From Sphagnum compactum (Eukaryota > Bryophyta > Sphagnopsida > Sphagnales): a stretch of DNA of 64,000 nucleotides. Position numbers and translations under genes: made by a program. Shown here piece by piece: positions 38,005-49,356 of the stretch. The notes below the pieces were generated by a model. It was not told where the DNA came from. It did no database searches and worked only from the letters and a program-made list of their open reading frames with translations. The first letter of the stretch is position 1. Each line of letters opens with the position of its first letter. The stretch covers positions 15,133,118 through 15,197,117 of the forward strand of contig OZ234503.1 in the NCBI GenBank assembly GCA_965153455.1, read 5' to 3'.

Positions 38005-39900
38005 CACAATAACACATCTTGATTTTTACAACTAGTTTAAATAAAACAACTATCATCTTTCTTGACTACAATTGTAATTACAAGTTCATGTTAATGATTG
38101 CATAGAAATAAAGGACATAGTGGTGCCACGTGGCATTACGATTTTGCAATTGTAGTCAATATCATGACTTGATGGTTTTTACACAAATATCAAATTTTTA
38201 CAAATGTATTTTTTATGTATTTTTAATCATCCAAAATTAAGTAATAACAAAATTCCATTGATTCTTGCAACTTTTGGTGAATAATAACAACTTAAAGTCA
38301 TGTGATGTTGACGTGACATGCCACATGACAACAAGGTTGACTAGTAATCACAACACCTGACAACTTGTGACACTAACTTCACATCATAATTCATACATCG
38401 ATTTGATGAATTAATATCATTTATTGGTTAGTCGTCTTTTACGATTAATAAATGACTCAATTTTACATGTGATGATGATGACATGGCATGCCATTTGGCA
38501 ACAAGGTGTCATAAATTTTCATGGCAATCCATGATTTTTTATGATTCCATAAGTATTTGTGTTTTGAATTTATGGCACTAATATTTGTCATGACATTCCA
38601 TAATTTTTTATATGCCATGAGGTTTTTAAAATCATGAATTCACATGCATGTGTATGTGTATTAAACAATCTATTATTAACTTGGAATTATGACTACGATA
38701 TTAAAGGTCGTTTTGAAAAAGGTGACACGTAATTCCTTGACTTTTTAACTACTTAACACACTTTAGGTTAACATACCTATTAAGTTAATCTATGTATGTA
38801 GGTTACCTTGTACGTTACTTAACTAAAGATAAGAAATTTACATCTAGTATGTTTAAATATACTTAAATAGGTTATCCTACTAATAGGTTAACTTAGATAG
38901 GCTTGCTTAGGTTCCTAACTTTAGGTTTTTTTGCTAAGTCAACCTAAGTAGCCTCATTACAAAATATTTTATTAAGTTTGTAACCACTTCAAGTTTATGC
39001 AACTAAATGTGATTATGATGCAACTATGATGCGACTAGATGTGATATATTATCCTAGGTTTTTTTTAAGCCTAAGAATGCCTAAATTAACCTAGGCTAGA
39101 TTAATAAGTAATATAGGTTGATTTAAGTCAACCTAGGGTGGCCAAGGTTAATTTATAGGTTTAATTTTTTGAACTTTATAACTTTGTGTTAAATATAATT
39201 ATTATAGAAAAATGTGGTAGTGCAATGGATGAGGACTTGAACCCGAAAATGAAGGTGAGGGGTTCAAGTCTTCACTCTTGCAACCTATGATATTTAAGCC
39301 ACTTGGTTTAGGTTAAGTAGCCTAACTTAAGCTTCTTGGGCTAGGAGTCCGACATTTGTTTTTAATCTAAGCCACCTAGCCTAGGTTGCTTAACAATATA
39401 AGTAGCTAGTTTAACTAAGTTGACTTTTGGCTTCAAACAAGCTAGGTTAGGTTGTTTAGCCTAGCTAGGTCTAGCTAGGTTGACTTTTGGCTACGCTAGC
39501 TACATGGGTTAAACTAGGTCGACTTTTGGTCATGTGCAATGATTCATAATGTGTTTATAGATTTTTGACACATGCCATCCATCCATCAAGGCATCTTTTG
39601 TAACACTTAATCAAATAAAATGATTAAGTTAAAATGACATGCACTTTACACGTCATACCAAGGTTAATGATGACATGAAATTTAATTATTATAAATAAAT
39701 AAATAAACTTTAGTCATTAAAATGATTAGGTTTTGCAATTGAACATCCCTTGCAACTAAATGGGTGAAATGACATAGGTTTTGCAACTCACCAGTCATTA
39801 GTCGCATATGTCCTTTGTGATTAGTATGTAGTTGTAAAGGAAAAGGGAGAAGAGGTTGAATTAAGAAATTAGGATATTGATTGGGTGTATGTTTTGGAAA
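38005..39900. other. Spacer with degenerate repeats, no gene
   Basis: A motif with GACATGGCATGCCA and a following CAACAAGG recurs at about 38310-38335 and 38480-38505, suggesting a diverged internal duplication of about 180 bp. 38.75-39.5 kb is rich in short AACCTAGG/CCTAAGTAGCC-like motifs. No protein-coding or classic RNA gene is supported apart from the tRNA-like unit listed separately. Confidence 0.45.
39215..39290 (+). repeat. tRNA-like SINE head candidate
   Basis: An A-box-like GTAGTGCAATGG (about 39217-39229) and a B-box GGTTCAAGTCT (39261-39271) are spaced about 43 nt, as in tRNA genes. Upstream and downstream arms do not form a convincing acceptor stem, so this is a SINE or tRNA relic, not a called tRNA. 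Confidence 0.4.
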
Positions 39901-39939
39901 ACCTTCAGTAGATAGGGTGAGTAATCCAAAAAGTATGGA

Positions 39940-40203
39940 CGAGTTCTTTTGGGGCAAAGACCCATGGAGGACATTTATGATTGGACAAAAATATTTTGGA
40001 TGGCTATAGAGGTCAAAGAGTTGGATGGAAACAAGCTTTTCAAAATTGCCAAGTTCAATTTGAAAGGTAAAGCCCGGGATTGGTACCGTCGACTTGACCC
40101 ACCACTTGACATTTCGAGAACTTTGCAAGCCTTATTGCATCTGAAGTATGGGGTATATGATGAAGATGAGTTGAGAATGAAAATGGATGTAGTGCGTCAA
40201 TAA
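39940..40203 (+). pseudogene. Retrotransposon gag-like fragment
   Basis: The 85-codon frame contains DWTKIFWMAIEVKELD, FKIAKFNLKGKARDWYRRLD and LKYGVYDEDELRMKMD. This is the pattern of plant retrotransposon gag (the KGKARDWYRRL and KYGVYDEDEL blocks). It starts and stops abruptly with no zinc knuckle. Its strand is opposite to the pol remnant at 36-38 kb, so it may belong to another insertion. Confidence 0.6.
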
Positions 40204-40209
40204 CCTAGA

Positions 40210-42640
40210 CATAGGTCCAATTGTACTATGACAGCCCTTTTGAAGTACCAATTTTTTTATGTACATCACACTCCATGATATGGAGCAAAATTCAAACTTC
40301 AAAACAATTTGTTCAAGCATAAAATCAAATTTTGCTTGTAAGACCTTGGATTTCTATCAATCTAATGGGATGAAATGCACATTTTTACCTTTTGAGTCAT
40401 TATAGAAATGTGATAGATTGATCATTCAGTTATTATATTTTAATAAAAGGACTAAATTCACAACATGAATTCAGTAGATTTGTAAGTTACTTTCTAGCAA
40501 AAAAGTTTCAAATTTATTACAAGCCTTTTAGTACATCCCAAAAAAAACCTGACATAGTAATGAAGTGACAAGGTAAATGAACTATGATACCAATGCAACA
40601 AAGAGCTCAAAAGTTTCATGTTGATAGCACAACAAAGAGGCCATCAACAGTCAAACCTTTAGGATATATAATCCACGATGGAAGTTCAAAGGGGAAATCT
40701 TATTAAAAGTATATTGCAAACCATAATTCCATAATCAAAACTTGGTGAGTCAAGGCACATGTATGCTTATGCGAAAGTTGATTTTAGATCTAGGTAGAAT
40801 AACAACTTTGTTGATTATAACAAAAAATGTTTAAAAATCTACTTAATAATACACAAAATTGCAAGTCATAATCCTCTTTGTGTTGGAATTTCATTTGAGT
40901 CATCTTGTTTGTTTTATGTGAATATGATAACATGACTATGGTGCATCATATAAAACAAATGTGAGATGTGAAAGGGCCTAACAAGGTATACTAGTTAACA
41001 AATCCCATCAATTTTTTGAAAGGGGAATTAACTTTGCTTGTGTATTGTCTCTTAACTAGATCAATATTATGTGTAAGAAAAGAGATGGCCAAAGTGTTGG
41101 TCCACGTTACTTTGTCTTTGTGTCCATTAGGTGTAAAAGGTTGTGTGTAGTTTAATTAAGGAGGGATTTCGTCCATCAAGTAATGAAAAAGAACTTTGGC
41201 ACCATGTTCCTTGCTAGTAAATTACAAATGTTTTGAACATTTGGTTTGATGTTTGCACGCACATGCCACAGATCTAGATTTTGAACATTTTCCCCTATGA
41301 GGCTTTCAACCAAAATTTTCCCTTGTGTGAGTTTTTTGCGATGCTACATTTAAACACAACAACACCTAGGGCGAACGCAAATGAAACATGTATAATCACA
41401 GTAGTAAGAGGCATAAGAAATCAACAAAAACCAACCATCCCATTCGAGCTTGCTTTATCTTTTGCAATAATTGTTACACTTGTTGCATCAATGTGTATCA
41501 ATACAAGACCACACTTTCCACACGAGGAGAAAGCGATCTCACCCACTCCATTTTGTGTCCATTGTAGACTCGAGTTTCCTTAAATGAAATCAATTGAGAA
41601 TTCTAACAATAGTTTTTTGGCAATTCATAGATACCTTAAACCTAAAACTCAAAAGAATGTGCGTCAAAAGCTCCTCTCACATCTAAAATGCAAAGAATGA
41701 TCCTTCTTCACGATAGCTCCGAATCGATTGTCAAACGTTAAAAGCTTGAAACTTTGCTTTTAATTCGTTATAACACAAGGTTTTCTTTTCATCAAACATC
41801 CGACGTTTTCTACAAGTTTCAATTATCTCACATTTTCACCCTTGCCAGTTAAATGAATATATAACAAGGTTGATAACTAGAAAAATGGTTTGTTTGTGTT
41901 TCTAATAATTGCCCAAGACTTGTAAACACCACCATCACCTTACTATAACCAAAGCTATTGACCTCCAATCAACTCCATTGGGCAAATTCAAGGGACAATC
42001 CATTCCCAATGGAAGAATCAAATGTGGTGTACAATAATATCATAATATAATTTTGTGTGATATTGTAGTTTTATATAGCACAAAGTTTATTGCTTTTTTT
42101 TTATTAAAAAAAAAAAAGTAATATTGTAGAACACTATGGTTAGTGGTCTTGTTTTTTGACCAAAGAAATTGGGAAATCTTTGGATTTTTTTTTGCTTATG
42201 TGAAGTCAAACCAAATTTGCTATTTTTCGGGAAAATTTGCAAATTTTTGGATACCACTGAATTGGGGGGAAAAAAAAAAAAAAAACCTGCTATTGTATTT
42301 CCTTGGCAACAACTAGGAAATACAATTTATATTATTTGTAGAAATGCTGAAATTTTCCCCAAAAAATGTCTTTTTTCCCAAAAAAAAAAAAAAGATTTGT
42401 GAAGGAAAAAAAATAGAGAATATTTGGAACCCAAAGGAGTATTCTGTCTTTCCGCATGAAATCTTCAAAAATTAAAAATTAATTATTAATTATTTGACAG
42501 ACCTGTGTTGAAGCTGTCCCTGTACTACTATGGCATGTTTTTAATTAATTAATAAATAAATAAATAATTGTGTTCTATGCTTTTGCAGGAGAGGGAAAGA
42601 GAGAGTGTGTTGTGTGTGAAAATGTGATTGGTTTTTTATT
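40210..42640. other. AT-rich spacer, no gene recognised
   Basis: No coding feature or RNA gene is supported. A-runs and T-runs are common (e.g. 42110-42118, 42270-42285, 42378-42393). Confidence 0.5.
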
Positions 42641-42650
42641 TTGGGCTGAC

Positions 42651-42658
42651 TATATAAA
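42651..42658 (+). promoter_or_regulatory. TATA-box candidate for the GT47 gene
   Basis: TATATAAA at 42651-42658 is the best TATA-like match upstream of the GT47 start, 567 bp before the ATG. The intervening sequence carries GA/GT microsatellites typical of plant leaders. Transcription start is not known. Confidence 0.35.
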
Positions 42659-42911
42659 GCCAAAAAGCTATATTAAAAAATTAAAAGCACTGGAGATTTT
42701 CAATAGCCAAAAAAATTCTACAAAAAATTGAGAAAAATCCTCAAATATTGTTATACATGGTTCTTCAAGTGGGTAGCCAAAAATATTGATAGAAGATTTT
42801 TTTTTGTTTAAAATGCTACTTTTGTATTTAGCTTGTAACCAAATTTGGCTAAATCTTCCCGTGGATCATCACCAGTTTTGGCTATATTCCAAAACGACCA
42901 AAAAAACAACA

Positions 42912-42989
42912 AAGAGAGAGAGAGAGAGAGAGTGTGTGTGTGTGTACACTCGTGTTTTGCAGTGTTTTTCTTGTGTGTTTTTGCAGAGG

Positions 42990-43024
<35 letters not shown>

Positions 43025-43174
43025 TGTGTGTGTGTGTGTGTGTCGAGGAGAGATATGGAGTGGGGTTGGGAGAAGGTTGTGAGACAAGAACAAGATACAT
43101 TGTTATTTTGAAGCAAAAGCAGGCAGGGGAATGAAGGGAACTAGGAAAGGAAGAGAAGAAATGGTACATTAGCT

Positions 43175-43216
<42 letters not shown>
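42912..43216. repeat. (GA)n and (GT)n microsatellites in the GT47 leader
   Basis: GA tracts at about 42912-42931, 42991-43021 and 43176-43216, and GT tracts at about 42931-42944 and 43022-43043. The last GA tract ends 8 bp before the presumed start codon, so length changes would alter the 5' untranslated region. Open frames across them encode only simple repeats. Confidence 0.85.
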
Positions 43217-43219
<3 letters not shown>

Positions 43220-43224
43220 AATTT

Positions 43225-46157
43225 ATGGCACAGGGCTTCTTTTTTTTCTTCTTATTTTTGAGCACCAAGATGATGTCGGGCACAAGTTTCATGCATCATT
43301 TCCACGCACAAGTGCTGTTGCCATACCGTCGTCGTGCTTTTCTGCTCTTGTCACTATTTCTCATCATGCTAGGATGCTGGTGGAGAACTTCAACTCTGCT
43401 GTTGCTTCCTTTTTCTGTTTCCCATAAACTCCTTGAGGATTGCGGTGGTAATGCCGCAATCTGTGTGCCACTAGGAGCAACCACAGCAGCAACAAGGGAG
43501 GGAGATACTGACTCTCTAGACTCCTCCTCTTCCACTACTCTCCTTCTCTACAAGGTACACATACATATGTAGATTTCTAAGGCTTTTCTTCTCACATTGT
43601 TGTTGTTTCACAAGAATGCTCAAGGTCTGGGCCAACAGATTGTTGTTGTTGTTTCACAAGAGTATTCAAGGTCCGAGCCAACAGATTGTTGTTTGCTTCA
43701 CAAGAAATGCTCTTCTGAGCCAATAGATTGTTGTTGCTTCACAAAAATGCTCTTCTGAGCCCGCAGATTGTTGTTGCTTCACAAAAATGCTCTTCTGAGC
43801 CCGCAGATTGTTGTTGCTTCACAAGAATACTCTTCTCTCACCTACTTTATACATATGTATATCGTGGCATTTTTTTCCTGCCATGCTTTTTCTCTTCACA
43901 TTCTTCACTTGTGTCAGCCTCTTCTTGCATCTCTTTCTGAACCTCTCCAGTTTGAAACATAGCTTTCTTTTGTTCCGTCCTTCTTCTTGGCTTCCTTCTT
44001 GGTCTTCTCCTGTCTCTTTTAGGTTATATTTTGTTGTTGAGCTAGGCAACATCATGGCTGGGAGCCATCTTGCTGTTACAGTTGCCGCCACTGCCTCCAC
44101 CATCTTGTGACACAAACTCAACTCAGTGAGTCAGTAGTACATTGTTCACTGTATGAGATTGACCTTCACTCACTGCCAAGAGCTGACAGAAGTTGGTGGC
44201 CAGTTAGGTTACCTGGCCACTATGCCATGCATGTTGCTGTTGAAGGTCTTTGAAAATGTGTGACTGTTGTTGTTGCTGTTGTTCAAACTGCTGAACATCT
44301 CAGTTTTTTTTCTCCCCCTCCCCCTCTCTTCATTGCTTAGCATTGGGTTTCCTCATTTCCTGACTTGTACATGAATCATAAGTGTGGGAGATGTTCTCAG
44401 TGTTTGTGAATGTGTTGTCAAAGTTTCATGCAGAAGAATCTGTCATAAGCATTGGTTTTTTGTTTGAGATTGCATCCATTTTTCTGCAAACTGAGTTCTA
44501 GAAGTGTTGGTGAATATACCCAGGGTCTGATAAACAGATCATCTAATGTTTGCAGGAGAGCCTCAAGGTGAACAATGGTCAAGGTCAGGAGGTAGGTATC
44601 AATTTGGATGATGAAGCAGATGGTGATACTGAGACTCCAGAGCGGGAACAGGTTGCTGGGTTCTTGGATCCCACAGATGAGCCCGAGTTAATGGAGACAG
44701 TGGATAAACTGCGGATGGCATTGTCAATGGAAATCATGGAGAGCGAGAGACGAGCACATGAGGGTGATGCTACGATTACTGGAGACCCCTCCGCCTTGCA
44801 AAATTTGTATGCTTCCAAGATCATGGATGAAATCAGGTCCATGTCACTTGCTCCTCGGGGGTGGAACAAAGAAAACAAGGATGTTGATGGGGGAAAGACT
44901 GAACCAGATGGCAAACAATTGAGCTCTGAATCAAGCTGCGAGGGAAAAAATGTATATGTGTACAAGCTGCCTTCGCACTTTAATGAGGATTTGGTCAAAA
45001 TGTGCAACTCCCTGGTCCCATGGTTAGATCTTTGCGAGTATTTTGAAAATTCAGGGCTTGGACAACCTGTCAAAAAGACGAATGATAGTGTTGGTACACA
45101 AATCCTTGTGCCTGAAGGCCAGTGGTTTTATACCTATGAGCACACACTGGAGATTGTTTACCACACCCGTGTGCTCCAGTATCGGTGCGTAACATCTGAC
45201 CCAAACCTTGCCTCCCTCTTCTACATTCCATACTATGGGGGTTTGGATGTGATTCGCTGGCATTGGGCTCCAAATGCCACAAATGAGAAGCGGGATGCAT
45301 TAGGGTGGCAGCTTGTGGAGTGGCTTGAGAGTCAGCCACCATGGAAGCGAAGTGGTGGAAAGGACCATGTGCTTGTACTTGGGAAGATTTCATGGGAATT
45401 CCGGCGACAGGAAAAGGGTAATTGGGGCAGTCGACTGCTGGAGTTTTCACAAATGCAAGAGGTGACGAAGCTGCTACTTGAACGGAATCCATGGCATGTG
45501 AATGATGTTGGGGTTCCACCCCCAACTTTCTTCCACCCAAAATCTGGTGCTGATGTCCAGACCTGGTTATTGCAAGTACAAACATCAAGGCGGACTGGTT
45601 TTGTGAGCTATGCTGGAAAGGATTCACCCACTGACACCTCCAACATCCGGATGGTGATTGCAAGGCAGTGCCGTAAGGAACCAAAGCTTTGCAAGTTCTT
45701 AGAATGTGAACAAGACCATTGTTGGCAGCCAGCAGCAACAATGGAGCTTTTTCTGAATTCCCACTTTTGTTTACAGCCACCTGGAGATACTGCAAATCGT
45801 CATGCCATTTTCTATTCTCTGATGGCAGGTTGTATACCTGTGTTATTTCATCCCTGTACTGCATACTTGCAGTACCCTTGGCACTTACCCCAAAATAGCA
45901 CCTCTTACTCAGTGTACATCCCAGAGAATGACATGAGAAAGGGGACAGTGAATGTGCTGGATGTGTTGAAACGCATTTCAATACACGAACGTGAAGAGAT
46001 GAAACAACGGATCATGGACAATATCATCCCAGGTCTTTTATATGCCAAGCCTGGAGCTGATCTTGCTCCACACAAAGATGCTTTTGACCTCACCCTCGAA
46101 AATTTGCTGTACAGAGTTTCTCGCTTGAACGAATTGGAGCAAATTGCTCAGAATTAG
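43225..46157 (+). CDS. GT47 exostosin-family glycosyltransferase, MUR3/XLT2-like xyloglucan galactosyltransferase
   Basis: A Golgi type II membrane enzyme, probably adding galactose to xyloglucan (GT47 subgroup A). Exon 1 is 43225-43554 and exon 2 is 44556-46157. The join is phase 0 with GT-AG borders and gives 643 aa. Residues about 38-60 (after RRR) form a signal anchor. A variable acidic stem follows (about 65-238). The exostosin domain is at about 241-610: NVYVYKLPSHFNEDL, LASLFYIPYYGGLDV, GGKDHVLVLGKISWEFRR, PTFFHPKSGADVQTW, FCLQPPGDTANRHAIFYSLM, AGCIPVLFHPCTAYLQYPWH and YSVYIPENDM. The DHVLV...WDFRR-like, PPGD and AGCIPVLF blocks are characteristic of the MUR3 clade. The acceptor site within the clade (MUR3, XLT2 or other) cannot be read from sequence. 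Downstream, it converges on the branching-enzyme gene. Confidence 0.9.
43598..43838. repeat. 40-bp minisatellite inside the GT47 intron
   Basis: About six copies, the last three exactly 40 bp apart, each with ATTGTTGTTGCTTCACAA, AATGCTCTTCTGAGCC and a GCAGATTG-like end. The array lies in the intron 43555-44555. The first two copies carry a different middle (CTCAAGGTCTGGGCC) and extra GTT units. Confidence 0.8.
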
Positions 46158-49100
46158 GTATCTCATTTCCACCCTTTGGATCATTACACCTCTTGACAAT
46201 TGGCATGAACAGAAAAAGAGGAATTTCCATGCACCTAACAATTCCCTCTGTTTTCACTGTCACCCATTTGCTAGATGCTAGAACTGTAACCCTACACCCT
46301 AAACCCTAACATCTTTGGGGCATGGGAGCTAAGTTGGATAACTTCTGCTCACTCTGTGCAATTTCTGGGAATTCAAGGGGTTGGTTGTACATCCCTCATC
46401 TTTCTTTAGGATGCCTAAAGCAGTGGTTCCGGAGATACCTTATGTGCTTGAGAACTTTGCACCAAGAATTTTAGCAATGTTTTCAAGCTTTGACATACCT
46501 ACTAGCTACAAAGAATAAGTTTGTTTTATTTTGGAAGAAGATTTCTACTGGGATTTCGTTCATTATGGTCCCCAATTTTCTTCTGTGCTTATATGGCTAA
46601 TTGATAATAGTACTACGGAGATTGCATTGCCAATTCTCGAGGGAGTTTGCAATGGACTGACAACTGAGAGGGAGCAAGCTCTCAAATACGGAGCATTTTG
46701 AAAAGCTTAGGGTTTAGGGTTATAAAAATTTCTCTTTGGGCATGGTGCATATGATCTGGAAGTTTTAGGGTTTAGAGTTATAGATACCTCTATTTACCCT
46801 AAACATGGTTATTTACAATATAATGAATATAGAGTTAGTTCTAAATAGCCCTAAACCTAAACATAATTTTGAAACAATTGTGGCTCTGCAATTTGTGTTG
46901 TATGTGGTATTTGTATTCAATCTTTTGATATTTGGAAGAATACTAGAAAAAATAGTATTGAAATTAACAAAAAAGAATGACAAAACACAAAAAGAATGAA
47001 TCAAATATGAAAAAGAAAAAGAAAAACACTAATATTATGCAATAAATACCTTTTTATTTCAATTACTTTAACTATTGTCTTATTGTTTTGATGGGGCCCC
47101 CTTTTTGTTCCTTGTTCATACATGTTTCATCTCATTAGAGCTCGAATTGCCTTTGTCAATATTTTTGTGTTATGCAAAAACCTTGATAGCTTGTTGGTTT
47201 TTATTGAATGAAATAAAGCTCCTTGATGTCCTCATGTTAATTAGGTTTACTTGTTGTTGCATACACAACACAAAAACACATTTGAAAAATATTTTTATAC
47301 AATTCAATAATCTGCATTGTATTTTGAAACATTAGAGAATTGTGTGCAAAATTAGGTTGTAGTTAGGAGTAGTACCTCAATTTTGCCAAACACCCATGAT
47401 GTGAGAACAATTAAATGTTGTGAAAAAAATTACATTGTTATAAAAACTCAGGTTTAAATTCCCTTTTTACCAACAAAATTGTTGAAAATTTTGAGTTTTG
47501 CCTTAGGTCATGAGTTTTCTTTAGGCAAAATTTGTTACTATCACTACATAAAAATAATAATTAATAATTAATAATTTTAATCATTCAATCACTTTAATTC
47601 ATGTGTAATTTTGACACTTTATTTAAATATTTCATATTGACTTGCACTAAAATTTACTTATTTTTTAAGAATAATTATCGATTGCAAATGAACGAGGAAA
47701 TTTCAAGCTCAAACCCCGTGCCAAAACCCAAGCCCACTTTATTAATGGATAAATTTATTATTTGGGCACATTGGGAGAACACCTTTAAAAGCATTATTGT
47801 GTACTTGGAAAATAAGTTACTAACATTTACAATTGTGCAACCCTTTTTGTTTATTTATTTATTTATTTATGCCTTTTTATTATCAAAACCTTTATTGAAA
47901 CTACTACTACTAGTGTTCGAGTAATATGAATAGTCATCCTTGCAATATTACCAATGTTAGTAGTAGTAGTAGTACTACTACTACTTTGTGTGCATTTGTG
48001 TTGTGAAAGATGGATAGTTTTGAAGAGTTCTTTTTTCTTTTCTTTTTTTTCCCCCTTGACAAAAGTTTTTTTTTGGAAATCCCAATGTGGTAAACAAACA
48101 AACAACCTTCCTTCCTAATAGATAGATGGGCAAATGTCTAGATAGTAACCCATTGAAAAGGGAACAAGGGTGAAGGAATGAAACTACTTAGATCTTTAGC
48201 TAACTAACACATAGCCAAAAGTTAACATGAGGCGAAGTTATTAGGGTGTTGGTGAAGCTTCTCGAATCGGTTGGATGTGTCAAGCTTTTAAAAGGAAGGA
48301 ATTTAGCAAGCTTTTCAAGCTGGGTTGCCTATTGAATGGATGTTCGATGGGTTGCTTAGTGTGTAGACTTGTCGCAACAAGGTTACGGTTGTGGGGCGCT
48401 AAGAAGCTTGACATGCCTTCTTGTTAGCTTGTTGGGTCAAGGCTGTATTAAACAAACTAGGCAATGGACGTCTTATTAAGTGCTTGCAAAGCTTATTGGG
48501 CTAGCACAAGGGTTATGGGCTTGAAGCAAAAGTTGGATGGATCTTGGCATGAATCATTCAGCAAACTGAAAAATCTCATTGGATCTCAAATAGTATGTGA
48601 GGCTAATAAGCATAAAAACATTGTTGGGGGAAATTGAAATTGAAATCTTCACTTTTCCCTACATTTGTTGGTGTAGGACTACTACAAGGAAGGATAATAG
48701 GACTCTTAAGCAAACATGACTACCATAGTTTGCTCATATTTTAAATCAAAATAAAATAACCACCATTTTTGGGTTTTAAAAAAAAAAATTCAAAGAAATG
48801 CCAAGTTTCCTTAAGGAACCCACCACCCAGCAATTCAAGGTCAGTTCTTTGACAATTTGTTTAGAATTCTTTTGAGAACCACAATTGCTGGTCAAAACCA
48901 GTTCTTCGATTTTTTCTGCACCAATGGTCAAGAGTCAATATACCCAGCCTGCCCTCTCCTGCCAGTTCTTTCTTTAAACAAGAGCGAACCGCACCACTAG
49001 CATTTTTCCTCATCTAGATGTAAACCTTATTGAAGGAAAAAGCTTGTAATGGGTGTAAATGGTTCAACAGTGTTGTTACATTAGAAGCATGACTCTGATC

Positions 49101-49350
49101 ATTACCAGGAGGAAGTAGAAGAAGAAGAAGAAGCAAAACCAATTTGAATGGCATCATCTTCTGACTGCAGCCAACCCAGTGGCGAAAGAAATAGAATACA
49201 GAAACCATACTTACAAAACAGCAGTTAATTTGAATTCTAGTCACTCCTCAAATCAGCTTCTCTCAAATCAGCTCTCAGATAAACTTTGCTGCTGCCTTGT
49301 ATTTTTTTCTTTTTCTAGGTTGGGTCAACTTGCTACCAAAGCTTCATCAC
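46158..49350. other. Convergent intergenic region between GT47 and branching enzyme
   Basis: This holds the 3' flanks of both genes. Telomere-like CCCTAAACCCTAA occurs at about 46295 and two copies of AGGGTTTAGGGTTATA-type sequence lie at about 46708 and 46768. A perfect AGT/ACT palindrome lies at about 47958-47983. No further gene is supported. Confidence 0.55.
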
Positions 49351-49356
49351 CCAAAA

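Noticed and set aside
42786-43292. Open frames in several frames across GA/GT repeats
   Set aside because: They translate only to RE, SL, VC and TH dipeptide runs; the repeats are leader microsatellites.
45070-45981. 303-residue open frame on the minus strand inside the GT47 second exon
   Set aside because: It is antisense to a strongly conserved glycosyltransferase exon. It shows no family resemblance and is explained by codon-position bias of the real gene.
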